DNA of 43,327 bases, from contig NZ_JAUXMX010000054.1 in the NCBI RefSeq assembly GCF_030683065.1, positions 1 to 43,327 on the forward strand. The letters are read 5' to 3'. Below the pieces are notes generated by a model, which searched no databases, had not been told where the DNA came from, and saw only the letters and a list, made by a program, of their open reading frames with translations. A program made the translations under genes and the position numbers. Shown piece after piece: positions 15,807-24,732 of the stretch; position 1 is the first letter of the stretch; every line of letters starts with the position of its first letter. This stretch comes from Pseudomonas sp. (GTDB lineage Bacteria > Pseudomonadota > Gammaproteobacteria > Pseudomonadales > Pseudomonadaceae).

Positions 15807-16805
15807 ATGGGTTTATTAATTGACGGAAGCTGGCATGACCAGTGGTATGACACGGCCGGTGACGGCCGCTTCAAACGCGAGGATGCCCTGCGGCGTAACT
15901 GGATCACCGTCGACGGCAGGCCGGGGCCAAGCGGCGAAGGCGGTTTCAAGGCGCAAGCCGGTCGCTACCACTTGTATGTTTCTCTCGCCTGCCCCTGGGC
16001 CCATCGCACCCTGATCCTGCGTCAGCTCAAGGGCTTGCAGGACCTGGTCGATGTATCGGTGGTCAGTTGGCTGATGCGCGACGATGGCTGGACCTTCGAC
16101 CCGACTCATGGCTCCACGAGTGATGCGCTGGACGACTTGGAGTTTCTGCATCAGCGCTACACCGCCGATGACGCCAATTACACTGGGCGGGTGACCGTCC
16201 CCTTGTTGTGGGACAAACAGCAACAGCGCATCGTCAGCAATGAGTCAGCAGAAATCATCCGCATGTTCAATTCGGCGTTCGATGGGCTGACGGGGAATAC
16301 TTTCGACTTTTATCCCGAAACACTGCGCGGCGCGATCGACGCACTCAATCAACGCACCTATTCGGCGGTCAATAATGGCGTTTACCGCGCCGGTTTCGCC
16401 ACTACCCAGGCGGCCTACGAGGAAGCCTTTGGCGAACTTTTCGACGAACTGGATTGGCTGGACGCACGCCTCGGCGAGCATCGCTACCTGGCTGGCGAAT
16501 ACCTCAGCGAAGCCGATTGGCGCCTGTTTACCACCCTGATCCGCTTCGATGCGGTGTACCACGGGCACTTCAAGTGCAACCTGCGCCGCCTCGGGGACTA
16601 CCCGAATCTGTCCAACTGGCTACGTGAGCTTTACCAATGGCCTGGAGTGGCAGCAACCGTGGATTTCGAGCACATCAAAGGCCATTATTACGCCAGCCAT
16701 CGCACCATCAATCCGACCGGCATAGTGCCCAAGGGTCCAGCGTTGGACTTGTCCTGCGGCCATGACCGCATGCGTCTGCCGGGCAAGGGCGTTTGGGGAA
16801 TGTAG
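15807..16805 (+). CDS. Glutathionyl-hydroquinone reductase (Xi-class GST)
   Basis: The 332-residue protein matches the Xi-class glutathione transferase family (YqjG, PcpF, EcmB). The N-terminal thioredoxin domain has the active-site motif ACPWAHRTL with Cys62. The tail of the all-helical domain contains VYHGHFKCNLRRL and GHYYASHRTINPTGIVP, both family hallmarks. These enzymes use glutathione to reduce glutathionyl-hydroquinones. The ATG at 15807 follows AAAGGAG. A 90-base gap separates it from the trpD2-like gene, so it probably has its own promoter. A REP-like element follows immediately. Confidence 0.95.
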   Translation: MGLLIDGSWHDQWYDTAGDGRFKREDALRRNWITVDGRPGPSGEGGFKAQAGRYHLYVSLACPWAHRTLILRQLKGLQDLVDVSVVSWLMRDDGWTFDPTHGSTSDALDDLEFLHQRYTADDANYTGRVTVPLLWDKQQQRIVSNESAEIIRMFNSAFDGLTGNTFDFYPETLRGAIDALNQRTYSAVNNGVYRAGFATTQAAYEEAFGELFDELDWLDARLGEHRYLAGEYLSEADWRLFTTLIRFDAVYHGHFKCNLRRLGDYPNLSNWLRELYQWPGVAATVDFEHIKGHYYASHRTINPTGIVPKGPALDLSCGHDRMRLPGKGVWGM

Positions 16806-16890
16806 GAGCGGCCGGGCTGCGTTCCGCTTTAGCCGCGAATTCTTCGCGGCACAGCCAAAGCTTCACGGCTGAAGCCGCTTTTACAGGATG
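16803..16890. repeat. REP/BIME-like inverted intergenic repeat
   Basis: The 88 bases between the convergent gst and cysG genes begin TGTAGGAGCGG and end near CCGCTTTTACAGGA. The two ends are inverted relative to one another. Internal arms AGCCGCGAA/TTCGCGG and CACGGCTGAAGCC add further pairing. This matches the style of Pseudomonas REP doublets, often placed between convergent genes. No other full copy appears in the window. Confidence 0.75.
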
Positions 16891-16897
16891 GCTCGGC

Positions 16898-18289
16898 TCA
16901 CATCTCAGCCTGAGCGCCTTCGAACCAGGCGAGCTTTTCACGTAACTGCACCACTTCGCCGACAATGACCAGGGTCGGCGCATGAACCTGATGCCGGGCA
17001 ACCAATTCCGCCAGGTTAGCCAGGGTTCCGGTGAAGACCCGCTGGTTGCGCGTGGTGCCCTGCTGAATCAACGCAGCTGGGGTGTTGGCAGCACGGCCAT
17101 GGGCAATCAATTGCTGGCAAATAATTGGCAAACCGACCAGCCCCATATAAAACACCAGGGTCTGGCTGGGCGTCGTCAGTTCCGCCCAAGGTAGATCGCA
17201 GCTACCGTCCTTGAGGTGGCCGGTAACAAAGCGCACCGACTGCGCATGGTCGCGGTGAGTCAGCGGAATCCCCGCATAAGCCGCACAACCACTGGCCGCG
17301 GTGATACCGGGTACGACTTGGAAGGGGATGCCGTGGGCCGCCAATTCCTCGATCTCCTCGCCGCCACGGCCGAAGATAAACGGATCACCACCTTTCAGGC
17401 GTAACACCCGTTTGCCTTCTTTAGCCAGGCTGACCAGGCGCTGATTGATCTGATCCTGCGGTACGGCGTGTTCGGCGCGCTGCTTGCCAACATAAATGCG
17501 CTCGGCATCACGACGGCACAGCTCGATGATCGCTGGAGCGACCAAGCGATCGTAAAGCACCACATCAGCTTGCTGCATCAGACGCAGGGCGCGAAATGTC
17601 AGCAGGTCCGGGTCGCCCGGCCCGGCACCGACCAGGTAAACCTCGCCAAGGGCGCGTGGAGCGGCACCGGCGACTTTTTCCTCAAGCAGGCGTTCGCCTT
17701 CCTGCAGCTTGCCCGCGAATACACTTTCAGCAATTTGCCCCTGGAATACATCCTCCCAGAACACCCTGCGCTGCTGTACATCAGGGAACAAGCCTTTGAC
17801 TTGCGCACGAAATTTCTTCGCCAGGCTGGCTAGTTGCCCATACCTTGCCGGAATCCAGGTTTCGATCTTGGCCCGAATCAACCGCGCCAACACCGGTGCA
17901 TCGCCGCCACTGGTAACAGCGACGATCAGCGGCGAGCGATCGACGATCGCCGGAAAGATCACGCTGCACAGCTTCGGTGCATCGACGACGTTGACCGGAA
18001 TACCCAGCGCTTGTGCCTGCGCGGATATTTGCGCGTTCAGCGGTTCATCGTCGGTCGCGGCAATGATCAATACCACGCCAGCCAAGTCTGCGGGCTGATA
18101 GGTGCGCAGCAGTACCTCGCCACTCTGCCCGACCAACTCACGCAGCTCATCGCGCACCTCGGGCGCCACGACCCGCAGCCGGGCGCCGGCATCGGCTAGC
18201 AGACGCGATTTACGCAGGGCCACCTCACCGCCACCGACCACCAGTACCAGGCGATCCTGCAATTTGTGGAACAGGGGAAGAAAGTCCAT
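16898..18289 (-). CDS. cysG: Siroheme synthase CysG (multifunctional)
   Basis: The 463-residue fusion makes siroheme from uroporphyrinogen III. The N-terminal half (about residues 1-205) is the NAD-dependent precorrin-2 dehydrogenase/ferrochelatase, with VLVVGGGEVALRK (15-27), VVDAPKL with catalytic Asp103, and SGGDAPVLARLIR around the Ser128 site. The C-terminal half (about 215-463) is the SAM-dependent methyltransferase, with YLVGAGPGDPDLLTFRAL and LRLKGGDPFIFGRGGEE. I chose ATG 18289 (MDFLPLF), the family start, over ATG 18295. It is the last gene of the leftward ftsK-lolA-rarA-crcB-serS-cysG block. Siroheme serves sulfite and nitrite reductases. Confidence 0.97.
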   Translation of the reverse strand: MDFLPLFHKLQDRLVLVVGGGEVALRKSRLLADAGARLRVVAPEVRDELRELVGQSGEVLLRTYQPADLAGVVLIIAATDDEPLNAQISAQAQALGIPVNVVDAPKLCSVIFPAIVDRSPLIVAVTSGGDAPVLARLIRAKIETWIPARYGQLASLAKKFRAQVKGLFPDVQQRRVFWEDVFQGQIAESVFAGKLQEGERLLEEKVAGAAPRALGEVYLVGAGPGDPDLLTFRALRLMQQADVVLYDRLVAPAIIELCRRDAERIYVGKQRAEHAVPQDQINQRLVSLAKEGKRVLRLKGGDPFIFGRGGEEIEELAAHGIPFQVVPGITAASGCAAYAGIPLTHRDHAQSVRFVTGHLKDGSCDLPWAELTTPSQTLVFYMGLVGLPIICQQLIAHGRAANTPAALIQQGTTRNQRVFTGTLANLAELVARHQVHAPTLVIVGEVVQLREKLAWFEGAQAEM

Positions 18290-18411
18290 GAGCATGATCC
18301 AGGCAAGTGGCAGTGGCGCGGCACGAGATAAAGGCCCCGCGGGCTTCAGTCCACGGGGATTGATGGCAGCGGCGGGTGGAAAGCCACCCTACCAGGTAAG
18401 CCCTTCGCGAT

Positions 18412-19692
18412 TTAACCGATGACTTCGATGCCGCCCATATAGGGTTTTAGAACCTCGGGCACACGAATACTGCCATCGGCCTGTTGGTAATTCTCCAGCA
18501 CCGCCACCAGGGTACGGCCCACCGCCAGGCCCGAGCCGTTGAGGGTGTGCAACAGTTCCGGCTTGCCGGTTTCCGGGTTGCGATAACGTGCTTGCATGCG
18601 TCGCGCCTGGAAGTCACCGCAATTGGAGCAGGAGGAAATCTCGCGGTACTTGTCCTGGCTCGGCACCCAGACTTCCAGATCGTAGGTCTTGGTCGCGCTG
18701 AAACCCATGTCGCCGGTGCACAGAGCGAGCACGCGGTACGGCAGTTCGAGCAGTTGCAGGACCTTTTCGGCGTGGCCGGTGAGCTCCTCCAGCGCCTGGC
18801 TGGAAGTGCTCGGATCGACGATCTGCACCATCTCGACCTTGTCGAACTGATGCTGGCGGATCATGCCACGGGTGTCGCGCCCGGACGCGCCAGCTTCGCT
18901 GCGGAAACACGGGGTGTGAGCAACCAGCTTCAACGGCAATTGCTTAGCATCAAGAATCTCGCCAGCAACGATATTGGTCAACGACACTTCGGCAGTCGGG
19001 ATCAGGTACAAATCGGCCTCATTTTCGCGGCTGATCTTGAACAGGTCTTCCTCGAACTTTGGCAGCTGGCCAGTGCCCTGCAGCGCCGGGGCCTGAACCA
19101 GGTAAGGGGTGTAGGCCTCTTCATAACCATGTTCGCCGGTGTGCAGGTTGATCATGAACTGGGCCAGGGCGCGATGCAGGCGAGCGATCGGCCCGCGCAG
19201 CAGGGCGAAGCGGGCACCGGACAACTTGGCGGCAGTTTCAAAATCCAGCCAGCCGAACTTCTCGCCCAGCGCAACATGATCCTGAATGTCGAAGTCGAAA
19301 GCCTTGGGCGTGCCCCAGCGGCGCACTTCGACGTTGCTCTCCTCATCCGCACCGACCGGTACCGACTCATCCGGCAGGTTGGGAATGTTCAGCAGCAGGC
19401 TGTCCAATTCGAGCTGAATGGCATCCAGCTCCAGCTTGCCTTGGTCCAGTTCGCTGCCCATACGATCGACATCCGCCAGCAGCGGCGCGATGTCTTCGCC
19501 GCGCTGCTTGGCCTGACCGATTGCCTTGGAGCGACTGTTGCGCTCGGCTTGCAACTGTTCGGTGCGGGTCTGTACGGTCTTACGCTGGGTTTCTAGTCCT
19601 TCAAAACGCGCCACATCCAGTTCAAAGCCGCGCGCGGCAAGGCGCTGAGCCACATCGTGGAGTTGGCTGCGCACCAGTTTTGAGTCAAGCAT
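18412..19692 (-). CDS. serS: Serine--tRNA ligase
   Basis: The 426-residue class II synthetase charges tRNA-Ser and selenocysteine tRNA. The N-terminal long coiled-coil arm (about residues 30-100) that clasps the variable arm of tRNA-Ser is evident. Motif 2 is CFRSEAGASGRDTRGMIRQH and motif 3 is NGSGLAVGRTLVAVLENYQ near the C-terminus. The ATG at 19692 begins MLDSKLVR, the typical family start. The gene lies 16 bases after crcB. Three serine tRNA genes (7866, 12305, 31563) are in the same window, none adjacent. Confidence 0.98.
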   Translation of the reverse strand: MLDSKLVRSQLHDVAQRLAARGFELDVARFEGLETQRKTVQTRTEQLQAERNSRSKAIGQAKQRGEDIAPLLADVDRMGSELDQGKLELDAIQLELDSLLLNIPNLPDESVPVGADEESNVEVRRWGTPKAFDFDIQDHVALGEKFGWLDFETAAKLSGARFALLRGPIARLHRALAQFMINLHTGEHGYEEAYTPYLVQAPALQGTGQLPKFEEDLFKISRENEADLYLIPTAEVSLTNIVAGEILDAKQLPLKLVAHTPCFRSEAGASGRDTRGMIRQHQFDKVEMVQIVDPSTSSQALEELTGHAEKVLQLLELPYRVLALCTGDMGFSATKTYDLEVWVPSQDKYREISSCSNCGDFQARRMQARYRNPETGKPELLHTLNGSGLAVGRTLVAVLENYQQADGSIRVPEVLKPYMGGIEVIG

Positions 19693-19708
19693 GTCAGGTT
19701 CTCGTCGA

Positions 19709-20083
19709 TCAGAGTTTGGTGAATGATAGGCCAGCCCAGGTAGCGAGCAGGCCACCCAACACACTCAGCGCCACATAGCCGAAGGCCATTGGCGCCTGGC
19801 CGCTTTCCAGCAGGCGCAAGGTGTCGAGGGAAAAGGATGAAAAGGTGGTCAAACCGCCGAGAAAGCCGACGATCAAGCCAGCACGTAACTCCAGCGGTAT
19901 ATCCGGGCGCAGCAGAAACAGCCCGTACAAGTAACCGATCAACAGGCAGCCAACGATATTGACCGCCAAGGTCGCGGTGTAGAAATACTGAGGCCAGTTT
20001 GCATTGATGAAGTTACCCGTGGCGAAGCGCAGCAGTGAGCCGCATGCCCCGCCAGCGGCAACTGCGATAACCGCCGCGATCAT
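19709..20083 (-). CDS. crcB: Fluoride ion channel CrcB/FluC
   Basis: The 124-residue membrane protein has four hydrophobic segments and the FluC hallmarks: Asn42 in VNIVGC, and GGLTTFSSFS with the fluoride-coordinating phenylalanines (Phe81, Phe84). It works as a dual-topology dimer that exports fluoride. Its ATG overlaps the rarA stop (ATGA), so the two are coupled. No fluoride riboswitch is seen because the gene is internal to an operon. It is a common partner of rarA-serS in Pseudomonas. Confidence 0.95.
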   Translation of the reverse strand: MIAAVIAVAAGGACGSLLRFATGNFINANWPQYFYTATLAVNIVGCLLIGYLYGLFLLRPDIPLELRAGLIVGFLGGLTTFSSFSLDTLRLLESGQAPMAFGYVALSVLGGLLATWAGLSFTKL

Positions 20084-21405
20084 GGCTTTCTCCGCTGGCG
20101 TGGGCTGGCCGCATCCTGGCTGGCCAGGTGCGCGAGCTTATCGCGAATTTTCTGCTCAAGGCCGCGCGGAACGGGTTGATAGTACTGTCGCGCCGGCAGG
20201 TGCTCGGGGAAGTAGTCCTCACCGGCGGCGTAGGCATCCGGCTCGTCATGGGCATAGCGGTATTCGTCGCCGTAGCCCAGCTCTTTCATCAGTTTGGTCG
20301 GCGCGTTGCGCAGGTGCAGCGGTACTTCCAGGGAGCCATGCTCGGCGGCATCGCGCATCGCTGCCTTGAACGCGCTATACACCGCATTGCTTTTCGGCGC
20401 GCAAGCCAGGTAAACGATGGCCTGGGCCACCGCTAGCTCGCCTTCAGGGCTGCCGAGACGCTCTTGCACATCCCAGGCATTGAGGCACAGCGTCAAGGCG
20501 CGCGGGTCGGCGTTGCCAATGTCCTCGCTGGCCATGCGCACCACCCGGCGGGCGATATACAGCGGGTCGCAGCCGCCATCGAGCATGCGCGCAAACCAAT
20601 ACAGCGCGCCATCCGGGCTGGAGCCACGCACCGACTTGTGCAACGCGGAAATCTGGTCGTAAAAGGCCTCGCCCCCTTTGTCGAAGCGCCGACGGCTGTC
20701 GCCGAGCAGGTCCAGCAACAACTCAGTGCTGATGGCACTGCCGTCCTCGGCCAGATCCGCGGCATTTTCCAGAAAATTCAGCAAGCGCCGGCCATCGCCA
20801 TCTGCAGCAGCCAGGAGGATCTTGAAGCTTTCTTCCGGCAGGCTCAGTTGCCGTTCACCGAGCCCCTTGGGGTCAACCAGGGCCCGGGTCGCCAGCTTGT
20901 GCAACGCCTCTTCGCCGAGGCTTTTGAGGACATACACGCGCGCCCGCGACAGCAAGGCGTTGTTCAGTTCGAACGAGGGGTTTTCGGTGGTGGCGCCGAT
21001 AAAGATCAGGGTGCCATCTTCCACATAGGGCAGAAAAGCATCCTGCTGCGACTTGTTAAACCGATGCACCTCGTCGACGAACAAGATGGTTCGACGCCCG
21101 TACTGGGCGGCATGCTGTTGTGCAACCTCGACCGCCTGGCGGATCTCCTTGACCCCGGAGAGTACCGCGGAAATAGTCTCGAAGTGGGCATCGGTGACCT
21201 GAGCCAGCAAGCGCGCCAAGGTGGTCTTGCCCACGCCCGGCGGCCCCCAGAAAATCATCGAATGCAGGGCGCCTTGCTCCAACGCTTCGCGTAGCGGCTT
21301 GCCACGTGCCAGCAGATGCTCCTGGCCGACGTACTCGTCCAGACTGGCGGCACGCAAGCGCGCCGCCAGCGGCTGTGCGATAGGAGCATTACGAAACAGA
21401 TCCAT
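20080..21405 (-). CDS. rarA: Replication-associated recombination protein A (AAA+ ATPase)
   Basis: The 441-residue MgsA/RarA/WRNIP1-family protein is an AAA+ clamp-loader-like ATPase acting at stalled replication forks. It shows Walker A GPPGVGKT (54-61), Walker B ILFVDEVHRF, sensor motif GATTENPSFELN, and the tetramerisation domain in the C-terminal half (DPLYIARRVVRMASEDIG). Length and architecture are standard. It follows lolA by 19 bases and overlaps crcB by four bases in the leftward operon. Confidence 0.96.
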   Translation of the reverse strand: MDLFRNAPIAQPLAARLRAASLDEYVGQEHLLARGKPLREALEQGALHSMIFWGPPGVGKTTLARLLAQVTDAHFETISAVLSGVKEIRQAVEVAQQHAAQYGRRTILFVDEVHRFNKSQQDAFLPYVEDGTLIFIGATTENPSFELNNALLSRARVYVLKSLGEEALHKLATRALVDPKGLGERQLSLPEESFKILLAAADGDGRRLLNFLENAADLAEDGSAISTELLLDLLGDSRRRFDKGGEAFYDQISALHKSVRGSSPDGALYWFARMLDGGCDPLYIARRVVRMASEDIGNADPRALTLCLNAWDVQERLGSPEGELAVAQAIVYLACAPKSNAVYSAFKAAMRDAAEHGSLEVPLHLRNAPTKLMKELGYGDEYRYAHDEPDAYAAGEDYFPEHLPARQYYQPVPRGLEQKIRDKLAHLASQDAASPRQRRKP

Positions 21406-21424
21406 GGCAGCGAGCTACGACCTC

Positions 21425-22051
21425 TTACTCTTGAATAACGTCCGCGCCTTCGGGAATCTCGAAGCTGAACGAGGCGTCGTCCACGGCTTCATTCATCTTG
21501 ACGCTGAGGAACAGAATATTGGTGCGCTGGCCGATACTGTCGATCAGCTGCATGTCATTCAATACGCCGCCGCGAAACGACAGGCGCAGGCTATCAAACA
21601 GTGTGTCCTTGGACTTGGGCTTGAGGATGAAGTCGACCACGTTGCCGCCTTCCTGGTGGCTGATCGCGAAATTCTCACGAATGTCGGATACATCGCCGGA
21701 CAGCAGCAAGGCCGGAGTATGAGTCAGGCGCTTGTCGAGGGTCTGAATGGTGACCTGCTCAAGGTCAGGGTCATACAGCCAAACCTTCTCGCCATTGGAT
21801 ACCAATAACTGCTCCATAGGGGCATCGGTGTGCCAGCGAAACAACCCCGGACGCTTCAGCACAAGCTGACCGGCGGTTTCCTGCAACTGCGTGCCGCTGC
21901 CATCCAGGGTCAGCTGCGAAAAACGCGCGCTAATCGTTTGCGCCTGACTGAGTAATACGGTCAGACGCTGGGCTGATGCTTCCTCGTCCGAGTACGCGGG
22001 AACGCTGGAAATACTTAAAGCTGCCAGCAACAGCATACGAATCAGGCGCAT
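21425..22051 (-). CDS. lolA: Outer membrane lipoprotein carrier protein LolA
   Basis: The 208-residue periplasmic chaperone moves lipoproteins from LolCDE to the outer membrane receptor LolB. It has an N-terminal signal peptide (MRLIRMLLLAAL, cleavage near SVPAYS) and the incomplete beta-barrel core with GLFRWHTDAPMEQLLVSNGE and the LYDPDLEQVTIQ strand typical of LolA. I chose the ATG at 22051, preceded by AAGGAG; the GTG at 22066 has no such site. It is located between ftsK and rarA, the conserved gammaproteobacterial order. Confidence 0.96.
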   Translation of the reverse strand: MRLIRMLLLAALSISSVPAYSDEEASAQRLTVLLSQAQTISARFSQLTLDGSGTQLQETAGQLVLKRPGLFRWHTDAPMEQLLVSNGEKVWLYDPDLEQVTIQTLDKRLTHTPALLLSGDVSDIRENFAISHQEGGNVVDFILKPKSKDTLFDSLRLSFRGGVLNDMQLIDSIGQRTNILFLSVKMNEAVDDASFSFEIPEGADVIQE

Positions 22052-22081
22052 GGAACTCCTTATCACATTAATTTCGGGGCG

Positions 22082-24484
22082 TTAGTCACGAGTTGGACTT
22101 GGCGCGATCACTTCACGCGAGCCATTGGTACTCATCGATGTCACTACGCCAGCCACTTCCATCGCTTCAATCATTCGCGCAGCACGGTTGTAACCGATCT
22201 TCAGCTTACGCTGCACCGCAGAAATCGAGGCCCGGCGACTTTCGGTAACGAACCGTACGGCTTCGTCATACAGGGCGTCCTCTTCACTGCCCTCGCCTCC
22301 ACCCTCGCTGCTGCCTTCAAAGCCGCTGCCTGACTCTTCGACACCGGCCAGAATGTCTTCGATATAGTCTGGGGTACCGCGTAGCTTCCAGGCCTCGACC
22401 ACGCGGTGAACCTCTTCGTCGGAAACGAAGGCGCCATGCACGCGAATCGGCAAGCCCGTGCCGGGCGGCAGGTAAAGCATGTCGCCGTGGCCGAGTAACT
22501 GTTCGGCGCCGCCCTGGTCGAGGATGGTACGCGAGTCGATCTTGCTCGACACCTGGAAGGCCATACGGGTCGGGATATTGGCCTTGATCAAACCGGTAAT
22601 CACATCCACTGACGGCCGCTGGGTGGCGAGAATCAGATGGATACCGGCGGCACGGGCCTTCTGTGCGATACGGGCGATCAACTCTTCAACCTTTTTGCCG
22701 ACGATCATCATCATGTCGGCAAACTCGTCCACCACCACCACGATGGTCGGCAGGGTTTTCAGCAGCGGCGCCTCGTCATGCATATTTTCGCGTTTGTACA
22801 ACGGATCGGCCAAAGGCTCGCCTGCTTCCTCGGCCTCCCTGACTTTGCGGTTGAAGCCGGCCAGGTTGCGCACGCCCATCTTCGACATCAGCTTATAGCG
22901 CCGCTCCATTTCGGCGACGCTCCAGCGCAGGGCGTTGGCCGCCTCCTTCATGTCGGTGACCACGGGACAAAGCAGGTGCGGAATGCCTTCGTAGATCGAC
23001 AGCTCGAGCATTTTCGGGTCGATCATGATCAAGCGCGCCTCTTCCGGCGTGGACTTGAACAGGATCGACAAAATCATCGCATTGACCCCCACCGACTTAC
23101 CCGAACCGGTGGTGCCGGCGACCAGCAAATGAGGCATTTTCGCCAGGTCGGTAATCACCGGACGGCCGCCGATGTCGTGACCAAGAGCCAGAGTTACCGG
23201 GGACTTGGCGTCATCGTACTCGGGCGATGACAGCACCTCGGAAAAGCGCACGATCTGGCGGTCTTCGTTAGGTACCTCGATACCCACCGTGGTCTTACCG
23301 GGAATCACTTCAACCACACGCACGCTGATGATCGCCATCGAGCGGGCCAAGTCCTTGGCAAGCCCGGAAATGCGGCTGACCTTGACGCCCGCGGCAAGCT
23401 GGATCTCGAATCGCGTGATCACCGGCCCCGGGTGTACCGACTCGACCATGACCTCAACGCCAAATTCCTTGAGTTTGATCTCAAGCAGGCGCGACATGGC
23501 CTCCAGTGACTCCGGGGAGAACTTCTTCTGCTTCTTCTCGGCGACGTCGAGAATTGAAATCGGCGGCAAGGTACCTTCGACGGCACTGTCGACAAATAAC
23601 GGCGCCTGCTTTTCTTTCTGCACGCGCTTACTCGGCTCGGCGGCCTTAGGCTCGGCAGGCGGGGTAATCACAGGCGCAGCTCTGCTTTCACGGGCGCTCA
23701 TGTGTTTGGTTAACGCTTCTTCGCGCTGAAGCAAGCGCTCTTTGACTTTGGCCTGCTCACGGCGGTCATGCACCATCGGTGCAGCCACTTCGTTAACCCG
23801 CTCATCGACTTCACGCAGCTGGGCAACCAGTTGCTTGCGCTCGTTACGGGCGTTCCACCAGCGATTGACCAGGCTCTGAATCAATTCGAGAAGATCCAGA
23901 GTAATTTTGCCGGTGAGGTCCATGACCCTGAACCAGGATAAGTCGCTGAACACGGTCAAGCCAAACAAGAAAAGTGCGATAAACAGCAAGGTGCTGCCTT
24001 GCACGTTCAGTATATCTTCAGCGAGCTGACCCAGGCTCTCGCCCAATGCCCCTCCAGCCGAGGCTGGCATGCTGGAACTGGCGTCGAAATGAATATCGGC
24101 CAGCGTGGCGCCAGACAGCACCAGAAACACCAGGCCGATCAATCGCCATGAGAACAACCAGCCACTCCACTGCCATGGCAGGTGGCGGTTACGGAACACT
24201 TGCCAGGTCTTGACCCCCAACAGCAAGGGGAACACATAAGCGAAATAGCCCAAGGCCATGAACAAGATATCGGCGAACCAGGCGCCAGCTCGCCCGGCGG
24301 CATTCTGCACCTGCTCGATATTACTGGTATGCGTCCAGCCAGGGTCGGCAGGGTCATAGGTCAGCAACGCCATCCACAGATAAAGGCATAGCGCACCAAG
24401 CGCGATCAAGGCGCCCTCTTTCAACCTGCAAGGCAATTGCTGACGCCAGACTGGAGTCTGGGCGGTGGGGCTCGAATTCTTCAA
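22082..24484 (-). CDS. ftsK: DNA translocase FtsK
   Basis: The roughly 800-residue septal DNA pump coordinates chromosome segregation with division. The N-terminal region has four or more transmembrane segments (about residues 20-190) and a charged linker. The alpha/beta motor has Walker A in VAGTTGSGKSVGVNA and Walker B TIVVVVDEFADMM. The C-terminal gamma winged helix (VTESRRASISAVQRKLKIGY) recognises KOPS. The start is uncertain: no ATG is available in frame, and I favour the TTG at 24484, with AGGA about 11 bases upstream, over the TTG at 24535. It heads the leftward block and is divergent from trxB. Confidence 0.96.
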   Translation of the reverse strand: MKNSSPTAQTPVWRQQLPCRLKEGALIALGALCLYLWMALLTYDPADPGWTHTSNIEQVQNAAGRAGAWFADILFMALGYFAYVFPLLLGVKTWQVFRNRHLPWQWSGWLFSWRLIGLVFLVLSGATLADIHFDASSSMPASAGGALGESLGQLAEDILNVQGSTLLFIALFLFGLTVFSDLSWFRVMDLTGKITLDLLELIQSLVNRWWNARNERKQLVAQLREVDERVNEVAAPMVHDRREQAKVKERLLQREEALTKHMSARESRAAPVITPPAEPKAAEPSKRVQKEKQAPLFVDSAVEGTLPPISILDVAEKKQKKFSPESLEAMSRLLEIKLKEFGVEVMVESVHPGPVITRFEIQLAAGVKVSRISGLAKDLARSMAIISVRVVEVIPGKTTVGIEVPNEDRQIVRFSEVLSSPEYDDAKSPVTLALGHDIGGRPVITDLAKMPHLLVAGTTGSGKSVGVNAMILSILFKSTPEEARLIMIDPKMLELSIYEGIPHLLCPVVTDMKEAANALRWSVAEMERRYKLMSKMGVRNLAGFNRKVREAEEAGEPLADPLYKRENMHDEAPLLKTLPTIVVVVDEFADMMMIVGKKVEELIARIAQKARAAGIHLILATQRPSVDVITGLIKANIPTRMAFQVSSKIDSRTILDQGGAEQLLGHGDMLYLPPGTGLPIRVHGAFVSDEEVHRVVEAWKLRGTPDYIEDILAGVEESGSGFEGSSEGGGEGSEEDALYDEAVRFVTESRRASISAVQRKLKIGYNRAARMIEAMEVAGVVTSMSTNGSREVIAPSPTRD

Positions 24485-24732
24485 AACGCATCTATTCCTG
24501 CGCCAGCGGCGCGCCGAATACTTGGTTAACGGCAAAAAACTTTGACTATTGTACGGGTTTACCCAGCTGATGCCACGCCAGGCAGCGCAGTGACAACCAG
24601 CACGAACGAAGCCCTCTGCCGGCGGCTCCCGTTCGCCCCCTGCTTCGGTGTAGCATAGCCAGCAAGATCATTACGTGCGGCTCAATTTGAGCACGCATTC
24701 TCTTTTGTGACAAAGACTTATGAGGTGTTTCT

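Noticed and set aside
19693..20090. Fluoride riboswitch expected before crcB
   Set aside because: crcB starts inside the rarA stop, leaving no leader in which a riboswitch could fold.
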